From Cytobacillus oceanisediminis (GTDB lineage: Bacteria > Bacillota > Bacilli > Bacillales > Cytobacillaceae): DNA of 64,000 nt. A program made the position numbers and the translations under genes. The stretch covers positions 112,314 to 176,313 of the forward strand of contig NZ_QGTW01000014.1 of NCBI RefSeq assembly GCF_003182355.1. Reading direction: 5' to 3'. This document shows positions 8,891 through 16,515 of this stretch, one piece after another; within the stretch, counting starts at the first letter, position 1, and the number at the start of each line of letters is the position of its first letter. The notes beneath the pieces were generated by a model that saw only the letters and a program-made list of their open reading frames with translations, was not told the DNA's origin and searched no databases.

Positions 8891-9751
8891 TTATAAACCT
8901 GAATACTGTAAAAGCCCTTTTGCTTTTTTATATACAGGATAATCCACTAATTTATTCCTTACCGAAATAGATGCACTGCCCTTTTGTTCAGCCTCCTCAA
9001 ATGCTTCTACAATTTCTCTGGCTTCCTCCAGAATTTTTTCATCCGGAGTAAAAACCTGATGAATAACATTTAGCTGTTTTGGATGGATGGCCAGCTTGGA
9101 TTTAAATCCTGAAATTCTCGCCCGGTCTGCCTCTCTGTTTAACCCTTCTTCATTGGATAGATCAGGGTATACTGCATCCACTGGGCTGCCGATTCCGGCT
9201 GCTCGCGATGCATTAACAATTTGGGATCTCGCATAATAAAGTTCTTCTCCGCCATCCGTCAGCTCGCAATCTATATCTAGTGAATAGTCAATAGAGCCAA
9301 ACACAAGCCTCGAAACTAAGTAATGAGAATTTGCAATTTCAAAGGCAAAGTGAACGCCAGACGCTGTTTCGATAAGGGGCAGCACTTCAAAAGTATTCCC
9401 TTTTCTGCCCGCTCTTTCAAGCAGCTCAAGTACTGTTTGGCAAATAACTTTCATATTGCTGCCGCTTTCCGCTTTTGGAACAACGATCCCCTTCGCACCT
9501 GATTCCACGGCACACTCGATGTCCTTTCTCCAATACACTGTAGTAAAATCGTTGATTCTAATATATACATCTTTTTCAGCCGGATAATTTAGTAAGTAGT
9601 TTTTTGCTCTTTCTCTTGCAATCTCTTTTTCATTAATGGCTACAGCATCTTCCAAATCGAAAATAACGCTGTCTGCTTCACTGGATATTGCTTTTCCCAT
9701 CATTTTTTCAGAAATGGCTGGAACAAATAAGTAGGACCGCTTGGGTGCCAT
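8891..9751 (-). CDS. CitE-like aldolase/lyase (HpcH/HpaI family; malyl- or citramalyl-CoA lyase type)
   Basis: The 286-residue protein opens with RSYLFVPAISEKMMGKA and has DSVIFDLEDAV (about residues 28-38), YIRIND, GIVVPKAES, PLIETASGV and GSIDYSLDIDCEL. These are the substrate- and Mg-binding segments of CitE-like beta-subunits. Free-standing CitE-like proteins without citrate lyase alpha and gamma subunits commonly cleave beta-hydroxyacyl-CoA esters, such as L-malyl-CoA to acetyl-CoA and glyoxylate or citramalyl-CoA to acetyl-CoA and pyruvate. No citD or citF is seen here, so CoA-ester cleavage after the SucCD-like ligase is the natural reading. A copy of the shared operator at 9769-9781 lies directly before its ribosome site. 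Confidence 0.87.
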   Translation of the reverse strand: MAPKRSYLFVPAISEKMMGKAISSEADSVIFDLEDAVAINEKEIARERAKNYLLNYPAEKDVYIRINDFTTVYWRKDIECAVESGAKGIVVPKAESGSNMKVICQTVLELLERAGRKGNTFEVLPLIETASGVHFAFEIANSHYLVSRLVFGSIDYSLDIDCELTDGGEELYYARSQIVNASRAAGIGSPVDAVYPDLSNEEGLNREADRARISGFKSKLAIHPKQLNVIHQVFTPDEKILEEAREIVEAFEEAEQKGSASISVRNKLVDYPVYKKAKGLLQYSGL

Positions 9752-9768
9752 CGTAACTCCTCCTTAAT

Positions 9769-9781
9769 GGATATTGGATCC
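9769..9781 (-). promoter_or_regulatory. Shared operator candidate before the citE operon
   Basis: The site reads GGATCCAATATCC in the direction of transcription, identical to the copy at 5143-5155, and precedes ATTAAGGAGGAG, the ribosome site of the CitE-like gene. It lies in the 50-base gap after the second GntR gene. A 9-base inverted repeat with arms CTTACTCAA and TTGAGTAAG at 9801-9822 overlaps the end of that GntR gene and may add a weak terminator or hairpin. Confidence 0.6.
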
Positions 9782-9801
9782 GATTCTAATGAAGAAATAA
9801 C

Positions 9802-10446
9802 TTACTCAATTACTTGAGTAAGCGCATTCCCTGCCCTCATGATGTGATTTTCAACCAGCTGCCTTAGCATAATAGGATCCTTCAATTCAAGTGCTCTTAA
9901 CATTTGTTTATGCTCTTCATTCGAAACAAACATTGTTTTTGGAATGAGGCTTGGAACATGTGCTGGATAACCCTCAATAAATTCCTTCGTCAGCAATTTA
10001 ATTTTTTTCCAATCGCATCCCTTTTGCAGCAGCATGTGAAACTGATGATTATGGGTGATAAAGGAATCCATATCATTGTTATCAATATCCTGATCCATTT
10101 TTTCAACCAATGTGTTTAGTTCAGTCCTATCCTTTTTAGTAAGAAAATTCATTGATTTTTGGACTGTGATGCCTTCCAGGAGTGCCCTCAGATAATATAA
10201 CTCTTCTATATCTTCCCTTTTAAAGCCAATTACCTGGGCTCCTTTATGGGGAAGAAATGCCACTAGTCCTTCTCTCTCCAGACAGCGAAGCGCCTCCCTT
10301 ACAGGCATCCTGCTCACGCCAAATCTTGCAGCTAATTCATCTTGAATCAATCTTTCCCCTGGTTTATAAACCTGGGTAAAAATAGACTCCCTGATCATAT
10401 CTGTCACTTTTTCTTGTAATGTATGAAACTCTTTGACTTGGTTCAT
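9802..10446 (-). CDS. GntR family transcriptional regulator, FCD subfamily (second copy)
   Basis: The 214-residue product has the winged-helix segments GERLIQDELAARFGVSRMPV and VREALRCLEREGLVAF, then an FCD domain containing FITHNHQFHMLL and NEEHKQML. It closely resembles the regulator at 5176-5838 in layout and recognition helix (GVSRMPVREA in both), so both could bind the shared operator. It follows dctM by 34 bases, with a good AAGGAG ribosome site, and probably forms the last gene of the dctQM operon. The citE operon starts behind it with its own operator copy. Confidence 0.92.
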   Translation of the reverse strand: MNQVKEFHTLQEKVTDMIRESIFTQVYKPGERLIQDELAARFGVSRMPVREALRCLEREGLVAFLPHKGAQVIGFKREDIEELYYLRALLEGITVQKSMNFLTKKDRTELNTLVEKMDQDIDNNDMDSFITHNHQFHMLLQKGCDWKKIKLLTKEFIEGYPAHVPSLIPKTMFVSNEEHKQMLRALELKDPIMLRQLVENHIMRAGNALTQVIE

Positions 10447-10480
10447 TTAAAAACTCCTTAGACATTAACAGCTTTAAAGA

Positions 10481-11749
10481 TTATTTTGCTAAAAGCAAAG
10501 AAATTTGCGGGAAGATGACAATCAAAACAAGCGCAACGAACATCAATCCAAAGAATGGAAGAACCCCTCTTACGACTTCCCCTACCTTCTCTCTTGTTAT
10601 GCCGCTCACAACGAAGAGATTTAATCCAACTGGAGGTGTGATCATTGCCAATTCCATATTAATTGTCATGATGATCGCAAAATGAATAATATTGATATCA
10701 AACATCACTAAAACCGGTAGCAGGATTGGCAGTGTAATTAAAATGATCGCTACAGCTTCCAGGAACATTCCCAGTACGAAGAACATCAGATTAACACCAA
10801 TCATAAATATCCACTTATTAGTTGTGCTTTCTTCAATCCAGGCTGCAAAGTTTTGCGGAACCTGCTCTGTCGTCAAGAACATTCCAAAGATCATAGCAGA
10901 AGCAATAACCAGGAAAATCATCGAAGTAATATTGATGGATTCTTTAAGTACTTCCCTGAACTTAGGAAATGACATTTCTTTATAAATAAAAACCGAAACA
11001 ATGATTCCGTAGAAGCAAGAAACAAATGCTGCTTCAGTTGGGGTTACAATTCCTGAGTAAATACCGCCGAGTATAATTACCGGGAGAAGGAATCCCCAAA
11101 TGGCTTTATAGGTTTTTTTCCAGCGGACATTCATTGGCTCCTTCGGTAATTTCCCATAGTTATTAATTCGTGCATTAACAATTGCAGAAACAAGTAAAAT
11201 ACCGCCAAGCATTAATCCAGGGATAATACCTGCAGCAAATAACTTACCAACAGACTCTTCTGCAACTGATGCGTAGATAATTAATGGGATGGACGGCGGA
11301 ATCAGGATTCCAAGCGTTCCGGATGCTGCAACTAATCCCATCGCATATCGCTTGCTATAGCCTGCTTTAACCATTCCAGGAATCATAATGCTTCCAATAG
11401 CTGCTGCTGTGGCAGGGCTTGACCCTGAGATTGCTGCAAAAATCATGCATGCAAGGATGGTTACAACCGCAAGTCCTCCGCGAATATGACCTACCCACGA
11501 TTTTAGAGCTTCAATCAAATGATATGATATACCGCCTTTTGACATGATGATTCCGGCAAATACGAATCCTGGAATAGCCATTAGTGTTGCGGAGTTTAAA
11601 GAGTTAAACATTTTTTGGATGACAGTATAGAGTGTAAAATCGATCATTGAAAGAGCCACGATACTGGATAACCCCAAACTGACTGCAATCGGGACTCTAA
11701 TAAGACATAAAATGGCAAACACCAAAAATAACACTAAAACCGGACTCAT
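10481..11749 (-). CDS. dctM: TRAP transporter large permease subunit (DctM type)
   Basis: This 422-residue, about 12-segment membrane protein is a TRAP large subunit. It has GFVFAGIIMSKGGIS, FAAISGSSPATAAAIGSIM (the conserved S-G-S-x-x-A-T region), ASGTLGILIPPSIPLIIYA and TPPVGLNLFVVSGI. It provides the ion-coupled translocation pathway for an organic acid delivered by the DctP lipoprotein encoded divergently at 13571. It overlaps dctQ by 4 bases (ATGA), showing coupled translation. The substrate is not predictable from the permease, but C4-dicarboxylates are usual and the neighbouring genes agree. Confidence 0.94.
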   Translation of the reverse strand: MSPVLVLFLVFAILCLIRVPIAVSLGLSSIVALSMIDFTLYTVIQKMFNSLNSATLMAIPGFVFAGIIMSKGGISYHLIEALKSWVGHIRGGLAVVTILACMIFAAISGSSPATAAAIGSIMIPGMVKAGYSKRYAMGLVAASGTLGILIPPSIPLIIYASVAEESVGKLFAAGIIPGLMLGGILLVSAIVNARINNYGKLPKEPMNVRWKKTYKAIWGFLLPVIILGGIYSGIVTPTEAAFVSCFYGIIVSVFIYKEMSFPKFREVLKESINITSMIFLVIASAMIFGMFLTTEQVPQNFAAWIEESTTNKWIFMIGVNLMFFVLGMFLEAVAIILITLPILLPVLVMFDINIIHFAIIMTINMELAMITPPVGLNLFVVSGITREKVGEVVRGVLPFFGLMFVALVLIVIFPQISLLLAK

Positions 11750-12300
11750 GCTCCTACTCCCTTCTGCTCAGCTTCTTTGTTTAATTCCTGCATTTCTTCA
11801 TAGAGATGTTCAAGCTCTCCTGTGATTTCACGTTTATCTCCTGTAAATGCCCGATAAGCCTTCACAATAAAGTACAGCCCCAGTAAACCCATTCCCACTG
11901 GCAGAACCAGATAGGTGATCCAGATTGGAATACCAACATCGATGGTAGTAATCCCCTGCTCCTTTGAAAGCGTTATCAATTCCAGGGATGAAAAAGCGAG
12001 ATAAAAGGAGAAGCCCGCTCCTATTATATTACTAATACCGGCAACGATCTTTTTTACTGCTTTTGGCAGCAAATCAAACAATAACTCTACTTGAATATGG
12101 CGATTGTCTTTTAAGGCCATTCCAAAGCCGATAAATATGGCCCAAACGAGCAGAAATTCGAAAATCTCTGTTACCCATGCCTGTGGTGCATTAAGAACAT
12201 ATCTTGTAAATACACCGTATAAACTTACCACTACTCCTCCAATAAATAGCAATCCAGCTGCTCCTTCTTCGATGCGATCGAGCCATTTAAAGAGCTTCAT
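11746..12300 (-). CDS. dctQ: TRAP transporter small permease subunit (DctQ type)
   Basis: The product is a protein of about 184 residues with four hydrophobic segments and the DctQ hallmark AWVTEIFEFLLVWAIFIGFGMALKDN (landmarks AWVTEI and ALKDNRHIQVE). It pairs with DctM. The ATG at 12300 has AAGGAG nine bases upstream; an upstream in-frame TTG at 12309 has no such site. A 16-base perfect palindrome at 12320-12335, related to the shared operator, lies just before the ribosome site. The gene is divergent from the dehydrogenase-dctP unit, so both halves of the transporter share one 200-base control region. Its C-terminal tail is charged and glutamate-rich. Confidence 0.92.
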   Translation of the reverse strand: MKLFKWLDRIEEGAAGLLFIGGVVVSLYGVFTRYVLNAPQAWVTEIFEFLLVWAIFIGFGMALKDNRHIQVELLFDLLPKAVKKIVAGISNIIGAGFSFYLAFSSLELITLSKEQGITTIDVGIPIWITYLVLPVGMGLLGLYFIVKAYRAFTGDKREITGELEHLYEEMQELNKEAEQKGVGA

Positions 12301-12319
12301 ACAACTCAACTCCTTTTTT

Positions 12320-12335
12320 GGATTGTATCCAATCC
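12320..12335 (-). promoter_or_regulatory. Palindromic operator variant before dctQ
   Basis: GGATTGTATCCAATCC is a perfect 16-base palindrome (arms GGATTG and CAATCC) next to the dctQ ribosome site. It contains the TATCC and GGAT elements of the shared operator but with different spacing, so it may be bound by the same regulator or by a related one. Confidence 0.5.
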
Positions 12336-12416
12336 GCGCTTGGTTTCTTTTTCAATATACAAGAAATGAAAATAAAAATAAACAGAAAATTTTATTTTTT
12401 TATTATTTTTTGTGTA

Positions 12417-12445
12417 TTCACAATATTCCGCTGTTTTGTTATACT
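12417..12445 (+). promoter_or_regulatory. SigA-type promoter for the dehydrogenase-dctP operon
   Basis: TTCACA (12417-12422) and TATACT (12440-12445) are separated by 17 bases, matching a housekeeping promoter with one mismatch in the -35 and one in the -10 element. Transcription would start near 12452. The operator copy at 12488-12500 would then lie about 36 bases downstream, inside the leader. Confidence 0.55.
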
Positions 12446-12487
12446 ATTTTCATCAGCCTGTATTAGCACCTGGTCAAAACTTGTTTT

Positions 12488-12500
12488 GTATCCAAAATCC
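12488..12500 (+). promoter_or_regulatory. Shared operator candidate before the 51-aa ORF and dehydrogenase
   Basis: GTATCCAAAATCC matches the shared motif GGATCCAATATCC at 10 of 13 positions and ends directly at the AAAAAGGAGG ribosome site, the same placement as in the minus-strand operons. Its orientation relative to transcription is also the same. Confidence 0.5.
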
Positions 12501-12517
12501 AAAAAGGAGGTCGAAAG

Positions 12518-12673
12518 GTGGTATTAAAAGACAGGACTTTAGCATTAATCAAGAAATCCTTCATAGAATGTTTCAAGGTAGCTGAAGAGAATCTCGAAAA
12601 TATTGCTTTTGTCCAAAGAAGAAATAGGGTTGGCTCTTTACATAAGGGGCTTAGGGGAGATGCTTCTTTATGA
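12518..12673 (+). CDS. Small ORF (51 aa), translationally coupled to the dehydrogenase
   Basis: A GTG at 12518 lies after a near-perfect AAAAAGGAGGTC ribosome site. It opens a 51-codon frame whose TGA overlaps the ATG of the next gene (ATGA). The product starts MVLKDRTLALIKKSF and is basic, with no membrane segment and no family I recognise. The strong ribosome site, correct coupling and position between the operator and the dehydrogenase argue that it is translated. It may be a leader peptide that loads ribosomes for the next gene, a small regulatory protein or a remnant of a longer gene. Confidence 0.5.
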   Translation: MVLKDRTLALIKKSFIECFKVAEENLENIAFVQRRNRVGSLHKGLRGDASL

Positions 12674-13650
12674 ATGAAAATATTGGCTTTATCGGACTAG
12701 GAAAAATGGGTCTGCCAATGGCAAAGAATCTCCTAAAGAACGGATACAATGTTTTTGGAGCAGATGTAAGTGAAAATGCATTAGAAGAACTCCAGGCATT
12801 GGGCGGAAATACCGGCAGCATGGAAGATTGGATTCGTAAAGTGGAGTATATTGTGTTGATGCTCCCTTCCTCTGCCATCGTTAACAAAGTATTAGAAGAT
12901 ATTATTGACGAAATATCTTCCAGCACTCAGAAACATCAGAATTCGCTCATGATTATTGATATGAGCAGTTCTTATCCGACTGATACAAAAGAGAACAGCA
13001 ATAAGCTGGAGCCCTATAATATTGGTTTTGTCGATGCTCCTGTAAGCGGGGGAGTCAAAAAAGCAGTTGATGGGACATTGACGATTATGGCTGGAGGATC
13101 AGCGGAACATTTCGAGAAATGTAAGCGTTTGCTAGGCGCCATGGGCAGCAGTATTTCTTTAGTCGGGCCATCCGGAAGCGGCCACTTAATAAAAGCAATC
13201 AATAATTACTTATCAGCTACCCATCTTTTAGCATCTTGTGAGGCTGTACAACTGTTGGAGAACTTTGGCGTGGAACCTGAAAAGGCAATCAATGTCATTA
13301 ATCAAAGTACCGGCAGGAGCGGCTCTACAGAATACAAGTTCCCGAATTTCATTTTGACAGAAGCTTATAATTCGGGATTTTCTCTTGAACTGATCAAAAA
13401 AGATATAGGTATGGCAAATCAGCTTTTTAAGGATGCAGGTGCCGCTACTTCATTGCCTCAAATGATCTATCAAAAATTCAGTGAAGCAAGCAATGTACTG
13501 GACAAAGAAGCTGACCATACAGAGATAAATAAATTTGTCTCTGCCTATTTATTAAAAAGGGGGATTTTAAATGAAGAAAATGAAAAAATTGTTTCTGGCG
13601 GCTCTTGCTCTGGTAATGATGTTCGCCCTGGCGGCGTGCGGCAATTCTGA
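12670..13650 (+). CDS. 3-Hydroxyisobutyrate dehydrogenase family NAD(P)-dependent beta-hydroxyacid dehydrogenase, 3' end probably frameshifted
   Basis: The protein has the N-terminal NAD(P) motif GFIGLGKMGLPMAKNLL (residues 6-22), the substrate segment DAPVSGGVKKAVDGTLTIM (about 122-140) and the catalytic lysine in SGHLIKAINNY (Lys175). Relatives include tartronate semialdehyde reductase and 3-hydroxyisobutyrate dehydrogenase; the substrate here is unknown. The frame reads 326 codons and overlaps the first 80 bases of dctP. About 30 C-terminal residues are therefore the dctP signal-peptide region in another frame. One base fewer in the A5G5 run at 13554-13563 would end the protein at a TAA directly before the dctP ATG, at a family-normal length just under 300. 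A recent indel or a sequencing error is likely. Confidence 0.85.
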   Translation: MNENIGFIGLGKMGLPMAKNLLKNGYNVFGADVSENALEELQALGGNTGSMEDWIRKVEYIVLMLPSSAIVNKVLEDIIDEISSSTQKHQNSLMIIDMSSSYPTDTKENSNKLEPYNIGFVDAPVSGGVKKAVDGTLTIMAGGSAEHFEKCKRLLGAMGSSISLVGPSGSGHLIKAINNYLSATHLLASCEAVQLLENFGVEPEKAINVINQSTGRSGSTEYKFPNFILTEAYNSGFSLELIKKDIGMANQLFKDAGAATSLPQMIYQKFSEASNVLDKEADHTEINKFVSAYLLKRGILNEENEKIVSGGSCSGNDVRPGGVRQF

Positions 13651-14608
13651 GAAAACAGAGGGCTCAGGAGGCGGAGCAGAAAGTGATGGAATACAGGAGA
13701 TAACCATTAAAATTTCTCACGTTGTAGCTGAAAATACTCCTAAACATCAAGGTGCTCTTAAAATGAAAGAAGTCATTGAGAAAGAGTCAGACGGCAAAAT
13801 AAAAGTTCAGGTTTATCCAAATAGCTCCTTATTTGGCGATAAAGATGAATACCAGAACCTTGTAGCAAACAATGTCCAATTCATTTTACCGGACATGTCA
13901 AAGCTGGTTGGTAACGACCCTGGATTTAATATCCCTGCCATGCCTTTCCTATTTGAAAGTGATGAGGCAGCAAATGCATTCTGGGATGGAGAAAAAGGAC
14001 AAGAAATCTTTAAGCGTTTAGAAAAAGATGGTGTTTTAGGCCAGGCAATGTGGCCAAATGGTGCAAAGCACATGACTAATGATAAAAAAGCGATAAAGAA
14101 GCCAGAAGATTTAGATGGAATGAAAATCCGTACACAAGGCGGACAATTGCTTGAAGCAATCTATGCTAAGCTAGGAGCTGGTTCTGCTTCCATTCCTTTC
14201 GGTGAATTATATACTGCCCTTCAGCAGGGAACTGTTGATGGACAGGAAAACACATTCAGCAACATAGAGTCCAAGAAGTTTGACGAAGTTCAAAAGTATA
14301 TGACAATTATGGGCCATACACGTGTTGACTATGCATTGCTTACTAACACTAAGTTCTGGGATAGTTTAAACGAAGAAACAAAGGCGGTTGTACAAAAAGG
14401 TGTTGACGAAGGAACCAAGCTTGCAAGAGAATCTGCTAAACAGCTTAACGACGATGCTTTGGCAAAATTAAAAGAAAATGGGCAAGTTGAAATCAATGAG
14501 CTTTCAGATGCTGAAATTGAAGAATTCAAGAAAGCTCTTGAACCAGTTTACAATGAATGGGCTGAAAAAATCGGCAAGGATATCATTGAGGACGCAGAAA
14601 GCAAATAA
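13571..14608 (+). CDS. dctP: TRAP transporter solute-binding lipoprotein (DctP family)
   Basis: The 345-residue protein begins with a lipoprotein signal: a KKMKK basic start, a hydrophobic core and the lipobox LAAC with Cys23. It continues as a DctP-type binding protein, with TIKISHVVAENTPKHQGALK, the GMKIRTQGGQLLEAIY region holding the carboxylate-binding arginine, and TVDGQENTFSNI. It would be tethered outside the membrane and hand an organic acid to DctQM. GGGGGA precedes the ATG at 13571. Its start overlaps the upstream dehydrogenase frame, most simply explained by an indel in that gene. A terminator follows at 14638. Confidence 0.94.
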   Translation: MKKMKKLFLAALALVMMFALAACGNSEKTEGSGGGAESDGIQEITIKISHVVAENTPKHQGALKMKEVIEKESDGKIKVQVYPNSSLFGDKDEYQNLVANNVQFILPDMSKLVGNDPGFNIPAMPFLFESDEAANAFWDGEKGQEIFKRLEKDGVLGQAMWPNGAKHMTNDKKAIKKPEDLDGMKIRTQGGQLLEAIYAKLGAGSASIPFGELYTALQQGTVDGQENTFSNIESKKFDEVQKYMTIMGHTRVDYALLTNTKFWDSLNEETKAVVQKGVDEGTKLARESAKQLNDDALAKLKENGQVEINELSDAEIEEFKKALEPVYNEWAEKIGKDIIEDAESK

Positions 14609-14637
14609 TTCTTTTATTTCAAGTGAAATCTAAAGAA

Positions 14638-14669
14638 CAACCGCAGCCATTAAGGCGCGGTTGTTTTTT
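14638..14669 (+). terminator. Rho-independent terminator after dctP
   Basis: CAACCGC pairs with GCGGTTG and an inner GCC/GGC extends the stem; six T residues follow. It closes the dehydrogenase-dctP operon. Confidence 0.85.
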
Positions 14670-14794
14670 ACGTATCCTAAGACAATTTTTCAACTTTGTC
14701 ATCAGCCGTTGTGATAAGCCGCCGTCTCAGAGGAATTTTCCTGCCGCCCGCGGAATATAGAGCATGGAGCAGAAATATCAGACAGCTTAAAATA

Positions 14795-14824
14795 AAAAGA
14801 ATCCCAGGAGCCTGGGATTCTTTT
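14795..14824 (-). terminator. Terminator after the isopropylmalate/tartrate-dehydrogenase-type gene
   Basis: AAAAGAATCCCAGG and CCTGGGATTCTTTT form a 14-base stem with a 2-base loop. T-rich sequence follows in the minus direction, ending the transcript that finishes at 14841. The roughly 125 bases between this and the dctP terminator hold nothing recognisable. Confidence 0.85.
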
Positions 14825-14840
14825 CTTATTAAAGTAAGAG

Positions 14841-15914
14841 TTAAACAGAAACCGCCTTTTTAAGCCTTCTGCAAATTTCATCCCCAACCTCTTCTGTTGA
14901 CGATGTTCCGCCAATATCTGGAGTCTTTATACCATCATTTGTAACATCCTCGATTACATCCAGTAGCTTTTTGCCCAGTTCCTCTTCACCGAAGTGGTCC
15001 AGCATCATTTTGGCAGTCCAGATTTGTCCGATTGGATTAGCAATTCCCTTGCCTACGATATCAGGAGCAGAGCCATGAACCGGCTCAAACATGGATGGAT
15101 ACTTTCCGTTAAGATTGATATTAGCTGCAGGTGCAATTCCAATGCTTCCCATAATTGCGCCTCCAATATCGGTTAATATGTCGCCAAATAGATTGCTTGC
15201 TACGATGACATCAAATATTTGAGGACGAGTTACAAAAAATGCAGCTAGTGCATCAATATGGTAGGAAGCTGTCTGCACATCCTGATACTCTTTCTTGACT
15301 TCGTTGAATACTTCATCCCAGAAAGGCATGGAATGGAAAATGCCATTAGACTTGGTAGCTGAGGTCACATGGCCCCTTCTTTTCTTTGCAAGTTCGAAGG
15401 CATAGCGCATGGCTCTTTCTGTTCCTTTTTTTGTAAAAACAGCATTCTGGATGGCCAGTTCATCCTCACCTTTGTGAATTCTCCCTCCTACTTCGCTATA
15501 CTCTCCTTCACTGTTTTCCCTGACTACGATTAAATCAAAATCATTAGGGTTGACCAGAGGCGACTTTAACCCTTTAAAATATTTTGCCGGACGAATATTA
15601 ATAGATTGTTCAAATTCCCTTCTGATTTTAATTAACAGGCCCCATAAGGAAATGTGGTCCGGCACTAATGCTGGGTTACCGATGGCACCAAGAAAAATAG
15701 ATTCAAAGTTTTTTAATGTTTTTAAGCCATCTTCTGGCATCATCTTCCCATGTTCAATATAATATTCGCTGCTCCATGGAAAGGATTGAAATTCGAATTT
15801 TAATCCGCCATGTACTTCTGCAACCGTTTCTAATACCTTTAATGAAACTGGTACTACCTCTTTTCCGATTCCGTCTCCCGGTATTACGGCAATTTCATAT
15901 TTTTTCATGATCAT
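14841..15914 (-). CDS. Isocitrate/isopropylmalate dehydrogenase family protein (tartrate / D-malate dehydrogenase type)
   Basis: The 357-residue product belongs to the beta-decarboxylating dehydrogenases. It has IAVIPGDGIGKEVVP at the N-terminus, INIRPAKYFKG with substrate-binding arginines, VVRENSEGEYSEVGG, and PVHGSAPDIVGKGIANPIG near the C-terminus. VRENSEGEYS and the IRPAK segment resemble TtuC/DmlA-type tartrate or D-malate dehydrogenases more than LeuB, so an oxidative decarboxylation of a 2-hydroxy dicarboxylate to a 2-oxoacid is likely. 3-Methylmalate or tartrate are alternatives. It overlaps the fumarase beta gene by 4 bases and is the last gene of that operon. Confidence 0.85.
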   Translation of the reverse strand: MIMKKYEIAVIPGDGIGKEVVPVSLKVLETVAEVHGGLKFEFQSFPWSSEYYIEHGKMMPEDGLKTLKNFESIFLGAIGNPALVPDHISLWGLLIKIRREFEQSINIRPAKYFKGLKSPLVNPNDFDLIVVRENSEGEYSEVGGRIHKGEDELAIQNAVFTKKGTERAMRYAFELAKKRRGHVTSATKSNGIFHSMPFWDEVFNEVKKEYQDVQTASYHIDALAAFFVTRPQIFDVIVASNLFGDILTDIGGAIMGSIGIAPAANINLNGKYPSMFEPVHGSAPDIVGKGIANPIGQIWTAKMMLDHFGEEELGKKLLDVIEDVTNDGIKTPDIGGTSSTEEVGDEICRRLKKAVSV

Positions 15915-16492
15915 ACAGCTCCCTTATTTGTTTTTTGGTTATAATTTTCATATTTTGCAATCTCCTGCTGGTATAAATCGTCCCCGTTTGAATCATAAGC
16001 GACAAGCAAAGGAAAATCCTGAACTTCTAATCTTCTTATCGCTTCCGGCCCTAAGTCTTCATATGCAACCACCTGGACAGCTTTCACTCTCCTGCTTAAA
16101 ATGGTTGACAACCCTCCAATAGCAGCAAAAGAAACAGCTCCATATTTCTTGCAGGCATCCTTGACCAAATCCCTTCTTGGCCCTTTGCCAATCGTTCCGA
16201 CAACACCATATTCGTACATTGCAGGTGCATAGGGGTCCATTCTAAATGCAGTAGTCGGTGCCACCGGCCCTATTACCTGACCAGGTTTTGGAGGACATGG
16301 ACCTGCATAAAAGATGACTTCTCCTTTTAGATCCACTGGCAAAGACTGATTATTTTCAAGCAGCTCTACCATTCTTTTATGTGCAGCATCTCTAGCCATG
16401 TAAATGGTTCCTGAGAGCAGAACCGTATCGCCGATTTTCAATTTTTTAATGTCTTCCTTGGTAATAGGTGTTTGCAGCCTGTATTCCGGCAA
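15911..16492 (-). CDS. Class I fumarase / L(+)-tartrate dehydratase beta subunit
   Basis: The product has about 193 residues of the fumarase C-terminal (beta) domain. IGDTVLLSGTIYMARDAAHKRM, GPCPPKPGQVIGPVAPTTAFRMD and GTIGKG are the typical substrate-binding segments. I chose a TTG start at 16492, six bases after AGGAGGG, which places it 23 bases after the alpha-subunit stop. The open frame extends to 16591 but would then overlap the alpha gene with unrelated sequence. With the alpha subunit it forms an oxygen-sensitive 4Fe-4S hydro-lyase. Two-subunit enzymes of this type act on fumarate, tartrate or mesaconate. Confidence 0.87.
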   Translation of the reverse strand: MPEYRLQTPITKEDIKKLKIGDTVLLSGTIYMARDAAHKRMVELLENNQSLPVDLKGEVIFYAGPCPPKPGQVIGPVAPTTAFRMDPYAPAMYEYGVVGTIGKGPRRDLVKDACKKYGAVSFAAIGGLSTILSRRVKAVQVVAYEDLGPEAIRRLEVQDFPLLVAYDSNGDDLYQQEIAKYENYNQKTNKGAV

Positions 16493-16515
16493 ACTGATCC
16501 CTCCTAACTCTTCGT

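Noticed and set aside
8891..9751. Citrate lyase beta subunit CitE of the true citrate lyase complex
   Set aside because: No citD, citF, citC or citX homologues occur nearby; a stand-alone lyase fits better.
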